23,220 nt of DNA from an uncultured bacterium. GTDB lineage: Bacteria; Verrucomicrobiota; Verrucomicrobiia; Opitutales; Intestinicryptomonadaceae. Location: the NCBI GenBank assembly GCA_905214995.1, contig CAJMOT010000024.1:1-23220 (forward strand), in the 5' to 3' direction. The position numbers were made by a program, and so were the translations under genes. Shown one piece after another: positions 14,261 through 22,864 of this stretch (position 1 is its first letter; each line of letters starts with the position of its first letter). The notes under the pieces were generated by a model. The model was given only the letters and a program-made list of their open reading frames with translations, did no database searches and had not been told where the DNA came from.

Positions 14261-15370
14261 TTATTTTTTCAGTATTTTTTCGATTGCCGGAGCGAACCTT
14301 TCCGCCATGGCTTTCATTCCGAGATCCCCCGGGTGGCAGTTGTCGGGCGACGCTTCGCCGTCTTTTCCGAACAGCCATTCCCCGCCTATGTAGTGCAGGT
14401 CTTTGTCGCCCTCGCCCTGGAGCCTTTTTACGATTTCGCGCTGGGCGGCGCACTTCGGGGCGAGGTATGGCCCGTCGGAATCGCGCCAGTACCACGCGGT
14501 CGCGCTCGTGGCCTCCTCCGCCACGAGAATCGGGGTATTTGGGCGCAGCTCGCGCAGGCGGCGCAGGAATTTTTCGCACCGCTCCTTCACGAGTTTTTCG
14601 CTCATATTCTGGGTGGCGTCGATTACGTAGATTGCGGCGTCTATGGTTGCGAGCGTCTCCGCCATTCCGGTTTCCATTTGGGCGGAGCCTGAGAAGCCGA
14701 GGTTGACGACGGGCATTTTGAGCATCCTGCCTATCGCCGACGGGTGCGATAGCCCCGAGTGCGTGGCCCACGCCCCGTGGACTATCGACGTTCCGTAGAA
14801 TACGAGCGGCTTTTCGGCAGGCTGCGGGGCGGGCTTGAAGCTCGAGCCCTTTTTAACCCCGATTTTGGCGCTCGTTAAGATGTTGCGCAGCGGCAGATAG
14901 ACGCGGTATGTGCGGGGCTTGCCGCCGAGCAGGTTGGAGAGCTTGTACGTTTTGGAATTGTCCTTTATGCGGGCTATCGGCGTGGTCGCAAGCCACCGGA
15001 AGTTTCCGTCTTTATCGGCGGCGTAGAGGTCGAAGCCCGAATTTCCGAACCAAAACGGGGTCGGATTGTCATGGAGAAATTCGCGGCTTATCCATATCTG
15101 GTCGGAATCCGTCTCGAAAGTCGCGCTCATGCCCGTTGGCGTCAGGGAGTTCCCCCAGACGTTTTTCGTAACGCCGCCTTTGAATTTCAGGAGGATTCTC
15201 GCGTACGGATACGGGAATTTTTCCCCCTTCCACGCCTGCCCTTCGGTTCCGATTTCGGAGATCTCGCGCCAGTCGAGATCGGGGGTTTGCGCGCTTTCGC
15301 CGCCGCGCGCAACCGCCGCCGTCATCGCCGCGGCGAGCGCCAATGCCATTATGTTTGCCGGATTTTTCAT
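14261..15370 (-). CDS. Secreted SGNH/GDSL-type esterase with GxDLY domain
   Basis: This 369-residue protein starts with a signal peptide (hydrophobic core about residues 7-21, cleavage near ARG/GGES). Residues 30-175 are a beta-sandwich-like N-terminal domain with the GxDLY motif (GFDLY, 112-116) and TYRVYLPL (154-161). Residues 185-369 form an SGNH hydrolase domain: nucleophile Ser195 in YGTSIVHG, block II Gly227 in LGFSGS, block III Asn255 in DATQN, and the Asp343-His346 pair in DNCHPGD. Family members with this layout are carbohydrate esterases or related hydrolases that act outside the cytoplasm. Placed beside sugar-acid genes, deacetylation of a glycan is plausible. It lies 84 bases beyond the lacI stop and ends at its own terminator. 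Confidence 0.9.
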   Translation of the reverse strand: MKNPANIMALALAAAMTAAVARGGESAQTPDLDWREISEIGTEGQAWKGEKFPYPYARILLKFKGGVTKNVWGNSLTPTGMSATFETDSDQIWISREFLHDNPTPFWFGNSGFDLYAADKDGNFRWLATTPIARIKDNSKTYKLSNLLGGKPRTYRVYLPLRNILTSAKIGVKKGSSFKPAPQPAEKPLVFYGTSIVHGAWATHSGLSHPSAIGRMLKMPVVNLGFSGSAQMETGMAETLATIDAAIYVIDATQNMSEKLVKERCEKFLRRLRELRPNTPILVAEEATSATAWYWRDSDGPYLAPKCAAQREIVKRLQGEGDKDLHYIGGEWLFGKDGEASPDNCHPGDLGMKAMAERFAPAIEKILKK

Positions 15371-15454
15371 AAATTTTCTTCGCGCCGATTTTGTTTTTCA
15401 ATCCAATATCCCAATGCGCGGGCGCGTCAAAGCCGGACTTCGCCGTAAACCCGT

Positions 15455-16555
15455 TTATTTCCTTTTGCGGGAGGCTTTAAGCTTTTCCGCCTCCCTTTTG
15501 AGGTATGCCGACGCCACCCATGTCGGCGGAATGAGGGTTGTGGAATTCTGGTTGTGCGGCGAGGATATGTTCAGCAGCGTTGCGAGCCTGCGCACGGAAA
15601 GGTGTCCCGCGATGTGGTTGTTCTGCTCCATGCCGCTCCACACGCGCTTGGGGATTGTGCAGTCGTTGCGCCGCTCGAGCTGCACGAGCGGATAGCGCGT
15701 GCCGTCTTTCCGGCGCACCTTTTTGTAGAGAAAATCCCCCGTCTTGCCGAGCATGTATATGAGCACGTCGGGCTCCTCCCGCTCTATGTATTTGACGAGG
15801 TTTTCGTAATACGTCGGGCTGTCGAGGTTTTCGGTGAACGGGTCTATGCGCGAAGAGCGCGGCATCTCGAACTGCGCCCTGAAAAATCCGCCGTAAAACC
15901 TGCCGTCCACCATTCCGTCTATCCTCTCGTCAACAATGAACGCCGGTCGGCGGAAGCCCATTTCATATAGGTTTTCGACGGTCGCCTTCGCCACTTCGAA
16001 CTGGTTGGACGACACGAGCTCGTAGGCGGGGTTGTGGACGCTTATGCCCACCGACACTATTTTGAAGTCGTCCCAGATTTTTGAATAGGGCTCGAACACG
16101 CCCTCCTCGGTATGCCCCATTATTATGCAGCCGCGTATGCCGCGCGCGTGCAGGATAGCCGAGAGCTTCCTGCGCGTCAGCTGCGGGTCGAGCAGCCAGA
16201 ATTCGTCTATCTTGAAGCCGAGCTCCGCGGCCTCTTCGTCGATTCCCGCCTTGTATTGGGGCAGGGTGGGGTGGTTTTTGAAGGCGTCCCTGTCCTTGTT
16301 GCCGTTCAGCAGCGCGACGACCTCCCTAAATTCCCCCATCGCCGACTTGCGCATGGACGACATCATGGTTGAAACCATCGCGTTCCTCTGGTATCCGGCG
16401 GCTTTCGCGGCCGCCTTCACCCTCTTTACGGTCGAGGCCTTGACGCGCGGGGAGTCGTTTAGCGCGAGGGATACCGTCCCCTTGGATATTCCGAGCCTGT
16501 TGGCGAGCTCCCTTATGGAAACGTACGCCGCGGGTTTTGTGACGAACTCTGCCAT
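15455..16555 (-). CDS. LacI-family transcriptional regulator
   Basis: The 366-residue protein has an N-terminal LacI helix-turn-helix (about residues 12-60; VSIRELANRLGISKGTVSLALN then the hinge KRVKAAAKAAGY), and a periplasmic-binding-like sensor domain to about residue 345 that would bind a sugar effector. The start is ATG 16555; an upstream in-frame TTG (16657) would add 34 residues lying over the promoter region. It is divergent from the kinase-isomerase operon, so local control of that operon and of itself is likely, as is usual for LacI proteins. The sensor domain belongs to the group common in Verrucomicrobiota and Lentisphaerota; no ligand can be assigned. Confidence 0.93.
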   Translation of the reverse strand: MAEFVTKPAAYVSIRELANRLGISKGTVSLALNDSPRVKASTVKRVKAAAKAAGYQRNAMVSTMMSSMRKSAMGEFREVVALLNGNKDRDAFKNHPTLPQYKAGIDEEAAELGFKIDEFWLLDPQLTRRKLSAILHARGIRGCIIMGHTEEGVFEPYSKIWDDFKIVSVGISVHNPAYELVSSNQFEVAKATVENLYEMGFRRPAFIVDERIDGMVDGRFYGGFFRAQFEMPRSSRIDPFTENLDSPTYYENLVKYIEREEPDVLIYMLGKTGDFLYKKVRRKDGTRYPLVQLERRNDCTIPKRVWSGMEQNNHIAGHLSVRRLATLLNISSPHNQNSTTLIPPTWVASAYLKREAEKLKASRKRK

Positions 16556-16594
16556 ACGAGACGCAGAATGCGCGGTTCCCTGCGGCGAGTCAAC

Positions 16595-16615
16595 GCAAAA
16601 AAGCGGATTTTTTGC
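16595..16615. promoter_or_regulatory. 21-bp inverted repeat, candidate LacI-type operator
   Basis: GCAAAAAA (16595-16602) and TTTTTTGC (16608-16615) are perfect arms around GCGGA. The centre contains AAGCG, a feature of many LacI-family operators. It covers the predicted lacI transcription start near 16609, a natural site for autorepression. As RNA it could also form a hairpin. Confidence 0.5.
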
Positions 16616-16645
16616 ACAATAACCCCTTTGTTTAAGCGGTGTCAA
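16616..16645 (-). promoter_or_regulatory. Predicted lacI promoter
   Basis: A perfect consensus -35 TTGACA (16645-16640), an 18-bp spacer and TATTGT (16621-16616, 4 of 6) on the minus strand give a start near 16609, about 54 nt upstream of the lacI ATG. Confidence 0.55.
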
Positions 16646-16665
16646 ACTGTTTAACAATATTTTTG

Positions 16666-16680
16666 GGCAAGATTCTTGCC
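16666..16680. promoter_or_regulatory. Perfect 15-bp palindrome GGCAAGATTCTTGCC
   Basis: Seven-base arms match perfectly around one central T. It lies in the lacI/kinase divergent region, 66 bp before the kinase ATG and centred 28 bp upstream of the lacI -35 box. It is a good candidate operator or activator site; it does not resemble the TTAACAGTTAA sites. Confidence 0.5.
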
Positions 16681-16745
16681 ATCGCTTTCCGCCTGTGGTT
16701 GAATCGCCGCAGTTAAGGGAAAATCAACGCAAAAAAAATCGCAAT

Positions 16746-17651
16746 ATGGAAAAATCTTTCGATTTCGTGGGGCTCGGGTTTTGCAGCAACGACTATCTCT
16801 GCATACTCCCGCACATTCCGATTGACAGCAAGGTGAAAATCATAAAGCGCCTGATACAGGGCGGGGGGCCCGCCGGCAACTCGACCGTTGCGGCCTCCAA
16901 ACTCGGCCTGAGGGCGGCTTTCGTGAGCGCCATCGGCGACGACGCGGACGGCAAAAAAATGCTGGAGGACTTCGAGGCCGAAAAGGTGTGCACGCGCGGC
17001 ATAAGAGTGCGCGGCGGCTGCGAATCCCCGCTGGCGTACTGCTGGATAGACGAGCCCACCGGCGCGCGCAGCGTGGCGTGGACGCGCGGCAACACTCCGG
17101 AGCTCGAGGCCGACGAGGTCGATTTGTCGCTCTTGGAGGGCGCAAAAATTCTGCACATAGACGGGCATAACCCCAAGGGCGCCCTCGCCGCCGTCAAGCG
17201 GGCGAAGGAGCTGGGGGTTCTCGTGAATTTCGACGCCGGCACCGTCCGCGACGGCATAGCCGAACTCCTCCCCTACGCCGACCTGCTAATCGCTTCCGAA
17301 GCGTTCGCCCGCGCGTGGACGAAGGAGGAGGATCTCGAAAGGGCTCTCCCCAAGCTCGCCGAGTACGGCGCGAAAGTGACGGGCTGCACTATGGGCGCGC
17401 GCGGCTCCATGATGTACGATGGCGGCAGGTTTGTAAAGTGCCCCGCCTTCGACGGCGTGGAGGTCGTGGACACGACGGGCGCGGGCGACCTCTTCCACAC
17501 CGGCTTTGCCGTGAGGTATCTCGAAACCCGGGATTTGATGGAGTGCCAGCGCTTCGGCGCGGCGTGCGCGGCCCTCAAATGCGCGGGGCTCGGCGGCCGC
17601 ATGACGGCTCCCTCCCGCGCGCAAGTGGACGAATTTCTATCCAAAAGGTAA
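16746..17651 (+). CDS. PfkB/ribokinase-family carbohydrate kinase
   Basis: The 301-residue kinase has the PfkB N-terminal substrate motif (GGGPAGNSTVAASKLGL, from residue 39) and the C-terminal ATP and anion-hole motif DTTGAGD (242-248) with catalytic Asp248. It phosphorylates a sugar or sugar acid; candidates by family are 2-keto-3-deoxygluconate, fructose/tagatose-type ketoses, or 5-dehydro-2-deoxygluconate (IolC-like), the last being of interest because an IolB-like gene follows. The ATG at 16746 is used; upstream in-frame GTG at 16695 would add 17 residues overlapping the regulatory region. There is no Shine-Dalgarno; an A-rich stretch precedes the start. First gene of the divergent operon. 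Confidence 0.9.
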   Translation: MEKSFDFVGLGFCSNDYLCILPHIPIDSKVKIIKRLIQGGGPAGNSTVAASKLGLRAAFVSAIGDDADGKKMLEDFEAEKVCTRGIRVRGGCESPLAYCWIDEPTGARSVAWTRGNTPELEADEVDLSLLEGAKILHIDGHNPKGALAAVKRAKELGVLVNFDAGTVRDGIAELLPYADLLIASEAFARAWTKEEDLERALPKLAEYGAKVTGCTMGARGSMMYDGGRFVKCPAFDGVEVVDTTGAGDLFHTGFAVRYLETRDLMECQRFGAACAALKCAGLGGRMTAPSRAQVDEFLSKR

Positions 17652-17683
17652 TTTAATAAAAACGAAAATAAAAGGAGCAGACT

Positions 17684-19045
17684 ATGAGCAAAAAGATCAA
17701 GATAGGTTTCCTTCCGCTCACGAAGGTCAACTGGACTAACGAAGCCATGCAGAAGCAGCGCCGCGACGCGCTCGAAATGCTGCGCAAAATCGACGGCGTG
17801 GAAATCGTCGGCGGCGAGGACATGATTGAAACCGAACCCCAGGCGCTCGAAATCCTCGAGCGCTTTGAAAAGGAGCGCCCCGACATGATAGTCGCGCTCT
17901 TTGCGACGTTCGCGCTCGGCACCATAGTTTCCCTCTTCGCCAAGCGGCTCAAAATTCCCGTCGTCCTATGGTCGATAGTGGAGCCCGATCCCGCGGGCGG
18001 AAGGCTTCAGGCAAACTCTTTCTGCGCGGCCAACATGAACTCGCACTTCATGTACCGCTTCCACATCCCGTATTTCCACGTCCACGGAAACATCGGCGAC
18101 GAAAAGGCGCAGCAGGATCTCGACAAGGCGGTCCGCGTCGTCCGCGCAATGGACGCGGTTTCCAAGATGCGCATAGGGCTTGTCGGCGGGCGCGTCCCGG
18201 GCTTCTACACCTCCAGCTGCGACGAAATGATGCTGCGCGCGAAGCTCGGGCCCGAGCTCAAATACATAATGATGCTCGAGGTCATGAACGACGCCAAGAA
18301 CGTCCCGCAGGCGGAGCTCGACGAGGCGCTCAAAATCGTGAAATCCGACGCCGCCGGCGCGGAATCCTCCGAGGAAGACCTCAAAAAGTCCGCCGCCCTC
18401 TACGCCGCCGTCTGCGGCATGAGGAAGAAGTTCGGCGTGGACACCTTCGCGTTCCGCTGCTGGCCCGAAGTCATAAACTCCGATCTCTACGGCATCACCG
18501 CGTGCTCGACGCTCGGGCACCTCACCAACCACGGCGTCATCACCGCCTGCGAGGGCGACGTCTACGGAGCCGTGCTCATGCGCCTGCAATACGAGCTCAC
18601 CGGAGACCTGCCGTTCTTCTGCGACCTCATAATGTGCGAGCCCGACAAGGAATACGGCGTAGTCTGGCACTGCGGCGCCGCCCCGTGCAAGCTCTGCAAG
18701 AAGGGCTTCAAGAACTCCCTGCGCAACAGCTCGACGGTCGTCACCAAAGGCGTCGTCAACGAGTTCCCGCTCAAGCCCGGCCGCGTGACGCTCGCGCGCC
18801 TCGGCGAAACGCGCGACGGCGACGGGTTCAGAATGCTCATCGCTCCCGGCGAGGCGATAGACACCGACCTGTTCGTGCGCGGCAACCCGCTGAAAGTCAA
18901 GTTCGACGCCGGCTGCGAGCGGCTGCGCGACACCGTCATCAATCAGGGCTTCGAGCACCACTTTTCGATGGCCTACGGCGACATAACCAAGGAGCTGCTC
19001 GACTACTGCCGCATAATGGACATCGAGCCGATACTCCTCAAATAA
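17684..19045 (+). CDS. L-fucose/L-arabinose isomerase-like protein (COG2407-type)
   Basis: This 453-residue protein has the three-part layout of the fucose/arabinose isomerase fold. Likely metal and active-site residues are Glu262 in RCWPE, Glu290 and Asp292 in ACEGDV, and His329 in WHCG, which correspond to blocks conserved in the family. The reaction expected is aldose-ketose isomerisation of a sugar or deoxy sugar, but family members of this divergent branch are poorly characterised and the sequence is not a close match to classical FucI (about 590 residues) or AraA (about 500). A strong Shine-Dalgarno AAAGGAG (17671-17677) lies 6 bases before the ATG. It is sandwiched between the PfkB kinase and the IolB-like gene. 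Confidence 0.85.
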   Translation: MSKKIKIGFLPLTKVNWTNEAMQKQRRDALEMLRKIDGVEIVGGEDMIETEPQALEILERFEKERPDMIVALFATFALGTIVSLFAKRLKIPVVLWSIVEPDPAGGRLQANSFCAANMNSHFMYRFHIPYFHVHGNIGDEKAQQDLDKAVRVVRAMDAVSKMRIGLVGGRVPGFYTSSCDEMMLRAKLGPELKYIMMLEVMNDAKNVPQAELDEALKIVKSDAAGAESSEEDLKKSAALYAAVCGMRKKFGVDTFAFRCWPEVINSDLYGITACSTLGHLTNHGVITACEGDVYGAVLMRLQYELTGDLPFFCDLIMCEPDKEYGVVWHCGAAPCKLCKKGFKNSLRNSSTVVTKGVVNEFPLKPGRVTLARLGETRDGDGFRMLIAPGEAIDTDLFVRGNPLKVKFDAGCERLRDTVINQGFEHHFSMAYGDITKELLDYCRIMDIEPILLK

Positions 19046-19066
19046 CCCCAAAAATACGAAAAAGCG

Positions 19067-19873
19067 ATGTCAAGCGACAAATTCCTCGTGCACCTCGCGC
19101 CCAAGGACGGGTACAACCCCGTCTTTGAGCGCGGGCAGTACAATATGAAACTCACGTCGTTCGCGGTTCTGAAAATCGCGGGCGGCGGAACCTACGCGGG
19201 CTCGACGGGCGAGACCGAAGTTGCTCTCGTCCTGCTCGGCGGCAGGTGCGCCATGAAGGGCGACGGCTTTGAATTTCCGGAAGTCGGGGGGCGGTTAAAC
19301 CCCTTCGACGGCGCGCCGCACACCGTCTACCTGCCGCGCCGCACCTCCTATGAAATCGCCGCGACGACCGACGTGGAAATCGCGGTGAATATCGCGCCCG
19401 CCTCGCGCGACACGGCAAAGCCCACTCTCATCACGCCCGAAATGACGCGCTCGTTCGAGCTTGGCAGGGATAACTTCACGCGCCGCGCTACCGTGATGCT
19501 GGACGAAAAGTTCGACTCCGAGCACTTCTATATCGGCGAGGGCATGATACCGTCCGGCAACTGGTCGGGCTATCCGCCGCACCGCCACGACGTCGACAAT
19601 CCTCCGGAGGAAATCGACATGGAAGAGACCTACTTCTATCTCTTCAATCCCCCGCAGGGCTTCGGGATACAGAAAATCTACACTCCCGACGGCCGCATCG
19701 ACGAGACGTACACCGTCAAGAATTACGACACCGTCGCGATAGCCGAGGGGTACCATCCGCTCTGCGGCGCGCCAGGGTATGACATGTACTACCTCTGGAC
19801 GATGTGCGGGCAGAACAACAGGGGGCTCATTTCGTCGATGGATCCCGCGCACAAATGGGTGGTGGGCAAATAA
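19067..19873 (+). CDS. iolB: 5-deoxy-glucuronate isomerase-like protein (IolB family)
   Basis: The 268-residue bicupin closely follows the IolB pattern and length. Probable metal ligands are His172 and His174 (PPHRHD), Glu187 (EETYFY) and His230 (EGYHPLCGAPGYDMYYLW); the NPPQGFGIQKIYT block is characteristic. IolB interconverts 5-deoxy-D-glucuronate and 2-deoxy-5-keto-D-gluconate in myo-inositol breakdown. None of iolG, iolE, iolD, iolA or iolJ is visible here, so it may work on a related uronate or deoxy acid, or the rest of the pathway may be elsewhere. The stop overlaps the kinase start (TAATG at 19871). No Shine-Dalgarno; the start follows an A-rich leader. Confidence 0.9.
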   Translation: MSSDKFLVHLAPKDGYNPVFERGQYNMKLTSFAVLKIAGGGTYAGSTGETEVALVLLGGRCAMKGDGFEFPEVGGRLNPFDGAPHTVYLPRRTSYEIAATTDVEIAVNIAPASRDTAKPTLITPEMTRSFELGRDNFTRRATVMLDEKFDSEHFYIGEGMIPSGNWSGYPPHRHDVDNPPEEIDMEETYFYLFNPPQGFGIQKIYTPDGRIDETYTVKNYDTVAIAEGYHPLCGAPGYDMYYLWTMCGQNNRGLISSMDPAHKWVVGK

Positions 19874-21375
19874 TGCGCCGCCTGTTTTTAGGCATCGATT
19901 TCGGGACGGGCGGCTGCAAGGCGACCGCCGTCTCCGAGAGCGGCGAAGCGGTCGCGGACGCTTCGGTCGAATACCCGACCGAATACCCGCGGCAGGGCTG
20001 GTCGGAGCAAAATCCCTCCGACTGGTACGCCGCAATGTGCAGGGCGGTTGCCGAGGTCGGCGCGAAAGGGGCGGACTTGTCGAAAGTCGCCGCCGTTTCC
20101 TTTGACGGCTCGACGCACAACGCGGTGCTGCTCGACGGCAATATGTCTCCCGTCCGCAAGACCATAATGTGGACCGACCAGCGCAGCGTGGCGGAGTGCG
20201 AAGAGCTCCGCAAAACCTGCCGCGACGAGATTTTTTCAACCGCTTACCAGATGCCGACGCCCACTTGGACGCTCCCGCAGATGATGTGGCTGAAAAACAA
20301 CGAGCCCGAAGTCCTCAAAAAGACGCGCCGCGTGCTGTTTGTAAAGGACTACGTCCGGTACCTCGTCACGGGGGTAGCGGTTACGGACTATATAGAGGCG
20401 CAGGGCACGCTCTTTTTCGACATGAAGAGCATGTCGTGGAGCGAGAGGCTTGTCGGGCTTTCGGGGCTTGATTTAGCCTCCCTCCCCGAGATCGTCAAGC
20501 CGGCGGATCCCGCGGGAAAGGTGACGGCGCAGGCGGCGAGGGACCTCGGAATCGCCGAGGGAACTCCCGTGGTATGCGGCACGAGCGATTCCGCCGTCGA
20601 GGACTACGGCGCGGGCGCGATAGAGCCGGGCGACTGCATTTTGAAGCTCGCCACCGCGGGAAACGTCAACGTCATGACCGCCGAGCCGCACCCGTTCAAG
20701 ACGACTCTCACCTATTCGCACGTAATCGAGGGCATGTGGTACACGGTTTCGGCGACCAACGCGGCGGCGCTGTGCCAGCGGTGGTTCCGCGACGCCTTTT
20801 GCGATGCGGAAAAATCCCTCGCCGCCTCGACGGGCGGTCGGGCGTTCGCCCTCATGGACGCTCTCGCAGAAAAGTCGCCGGTGGGCGCCAACGGCGTCAT
20901 GTTCCATCCCTATTTGCAGGGAGAGCGCTCCCCGTACTGGGATCCCGACCTGCGCGCGAGCTTCACGGGAATATCCATTTCCTCCACGCGCGGAGACTTC
21001 ATGCGCGCCCTCTTGGAGGGGGTCGCGTTTTCGCTGAAAGACTGCTACGGGGCGATAGAGGAGATGGGGCTCGGGGTAAAGCGCATATTCCTCATCGGAG
21101 GAGGCGCCAGGAGCCCCCTGTGGAGCTCGATAGTCTCGGACGTGTTCAACATGTCCGTGGCGGTTCCCGTCCCGGGAGACGCTTCATACGGGGCCGCGCT
21201 CTTGGCGGGCGTCGGCGCGGGCGCTTTCGAGAGCCCCGCGGACGCCGTGAAGAAGTGCCTTAAAATAGGCAGGTTCGTGGAGCCCGACCCGTCGTCGGCG
21301 TCGCGCTACGCGGAGCTGTTCGAAAAATACAAGGCGGCGCACGACGCCCTCGCGCCCGTCTACAAAATGAAATAA
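19873..21375 (+). CDS. FGGY-family carbohydrate kinase, xylulokinase-like
   Basis: The 500-residue kinase has both actin-like halves: phosphate-1 motif DFGTGGCKA (9-17), MWTDQR (99-104), GTSD with likely catalytic Asp239, HPYLQGERSPYWDP, and the adenosine motif LIGGGARSPLW. Length and motifs are closest to xylulokinases, but FGGY specificity (xylulose, ribulose, gluconate, fuculose, erythritol) cannot be predicted with confidence from motifs. It would phosphorylate the ketose made by the fucose-isomerase-like neighbour, which makes two kinases (with the PfkB protein) in one operon. The ATG at 19873 overlaps the iolB-like stop; an earlier in-frame start at 19804 lies within that gene and is rejected. 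Confidence 0.92.
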   Translation: MRRLFLGIDFGTGGCKATAVSESGEAVADASVEYPTEYPRQGWSEQNPSDWYAAMCRAVAEVGAKGADLSKVAAVSFDGSTHNAVLLDGNMSPVRKTIMWTDQRSVAECEELRKTCRDEIFSTAYQMPTPTWTLPQMMWLKNNEPEVLKKTRRVLFVKDYVRYLVTGVAVTDYIEAQGTLFFDMKSMSWSERLVGLSGLDLASLPEIVKPADPAGKVTAQAARDLGIAEGTPVVCGTSDSAVEDYGAGAIEPGDCILKLATAGNVNVMTAEPHPFKTTLTYSHVIEGMWYTVSATNAAALCQRWFRDAFCDAEKSLAASTGGRAFALMDALAEKSPVGANGVMFHPYLQGERSPYWDPDLRASFTGISISSTRGDFMRALLEGVAFSLKDCYGAIEEMGLGVKRIFLIGGGARSPLWSSIVSDVFNMSVAVPVPGDASYGAALLAGVGAGAFESPADAVKKCLKIGRFVEPDPSSASRYAELFEKYKAAHDALAPVYKMK

Positions 21376-21406
21376 TTTCCAAAACTAAACAGTAAGGAGA
21401 AATAAA

Positions 21407-22852
21407 ATGTTTGTCTCAAAAGGCAACTACATGTTTGAAATGGTCCGCACGGAGCTCGAAGACGCCGTGGGGGCGGAATATGTGAACACGGGGGATTCCG
21501 ACAAGTTCGGCCATTCCATAGACTACTATTGGATTCCCGAAATGTGGCACGACCGCGGCAAGGAAACCAAGAAGCCCGATTTCGTCGTCCACCCCGGAAG
21601 CGCCGAGGAAGTCGCGCAGGTGATTAAAATCGCCAACCAGTACAAGATTCCCGTCGTCACCTGGGGCGGCGGCTCGGGCTCGCAGGGCGGGGCGCTCCCC
21701 GTATTCGGCGGCATAGCGCTCGACACCAAGCGCATGAACAGGGTGATTAAAATCGACGAACAGTCGCTCACCGTCACCGCCGAAACCGGAATCATCGCCC
21801 GCCACCTCGAATGGGCGGTCAACAAGAGCGGCTATTCCACAATGCACCTGCCCGCTTCCGTGGCGTGCGCGACCATAGGCGGGTTCCTCGCCCACCGCGG
21901 CACCGGCGTGCTATCAACCAAATGGGGCAAAATCGAGGACATGGTGATGAGCCTTGAAGTCGTCACCCCCACTGGCGAAATCATCAACACGCTTCCGATT
22001 CCGCGCCACGCCTCCGGCCCCGACCTTACCATGATGTTCCTCGGCAGCGAGGGCACTCTGGGCGTGATCACGAAAGTGACGCTTAAAATCCATCCGGTTC
22101 CGGAGGCGCGCAAATTCCGCGCGTACCTCTTCAAGGATTTCCACACCGCAATGAGCGCGGGCGCCGACCTCATGCGCAGCCGCCTGCGCCCGTGCGCCGT
22201 GCGCCTCTATGACGAAACCGAGACGCGCACGCACGTCCAGAAGGTGTTCGGCATAGACATCGACTCCGGCGCGTATCTCGTGTTCGGATTCGACGGCAGG
22301 GAAAAAATCGTCGATCTCGAAATGGAGTACGCCCGCGAAATCATGGAGAAGAAATACAAGGGGCGCGACCTCGGCAGCAAGGGCGGCGACCTCTGGTGGA
22401 ACAACAAGTACAAGTTTTTCTATCCCGGCTATATGTTCCACATTCCGCAGGCGTTCGGCACGCTCGACACCGTCGCGGACTTCTCGCACATAGAAGACGT
22501 ATATTGGGCGATGAAGAAGGCCGTAAACAAGAACTTCCCGCAGGCGCGCTTCATCGGCCACTTCTCTCACTGGTACGAGTGGGGCTGCATGCTCTACGCG
22601 CGCTTCATATTCGAGGGCAAGGATGTCCCGCAGGACGCCGACGAAGCCGCCGCCCTCTACAACAGGGTCTGGGACGTCGCCATACGCGAGGCAATCGCGA
22701 ACGGCGGAGTGATCAACGAGCACCACGGCGTGGGCCTCAAGCTCGGCCGCTATATGAAGGACTTGTACAAGAACAGCTTCTACATCCTTCAAGACCTCAA
22801 AAAGGTTCTCGACCCCAACAACATCATGAACCCCGGCAAAATGGGTCTGTAA
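21407..22852 (+). CDS. FAD-binding oxidoreductase, GlcD/D-lactate dehydrogenase-like (VAO family)
   Basis: The 481-residue flavoprotein has the FAD_binding_4 domain with pyrophosphate loop WGGGSGSQGG (86-95), ATIGGFLAHRGTGVLSTKWGKIEDMV (155-180 region), GSEGTLGVIT (213-222), and a C-terminal FAD-oxidase domain ending in NEHHGVG (437-443), whose His pair is typical of 2-hydroxyacid dehydrogenases and alkyl-DHAP synthase relatives. It probably oxidises a 2-hydroxy acid such as lactate, glycolate or a larger sugar-derived acid, passing electrons to the Fe-S protein encoded next, as GlcD does to GlcF. Shine-Dalgarno AAGGAG (21394-21399) sits 7 bases before the ATG, supporting this start over Met9. 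Confidence 0.9.
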   Translation: MFVSKGNYMFEMVRTELEDAVGAEYVNTGDSDKFGHSIDYYWIPEMWHDRGKETKKPDFVVHPGSAEEVAQVIKIANQYKIPVVTWGGGSGSQGGALPVFGGIALDTKRMNRVIKIDEQSLTVTAETGIIARHLEWAVNKSGYSTMHLPASVACATIGGFLAHRGTGVLSTKWGKIEDMVMSLEVVTPTGEIINTLPIPRHASGPDLTMMFLGSEGTLGVITKVTLKIHPVPEARKFRAYLFKDFHTAMSAGADLMRSRLRPCAVRLYDETETRTHVQKVFGIDIDSGAYLVFGFDGREKIVDLEMEYAREIMEKKYKGRDLGSKGGDLWWNNKYKFFYPGYMFHIPQAFGTLDTVADFSHIEDVYWAMKKAVNKNFPQARFIGHFSHWYEWGCMLYARFIFEGKDVPQDADEAAALYNRVWDVAIREAIANGGVINEHHGVGLKLGRYMKDLYKNSFYILQDLKKVLDPNNIMNPGKMGL

Positions 22853-22864
22853 AGGAGATTTGCA

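Noticed and set aside
15446..15457. TAAACCCGTTTA near-palindrome at the end of lacI as a third regulator site
   Set aside because: It overlaps the lacI stop codon, has a different centre and a different distance to the weak esterase promoter candidate, so it does not match the TTAACAGTTAA pair.
17966..19128. Long open frames of about 360-390 codons on both strands over the fucose-isomerase-like gene
   Set aside because: They mirror a real gene with strong family blocks and a Shine-Dalgarno sequence; their own translations are low-complexity.
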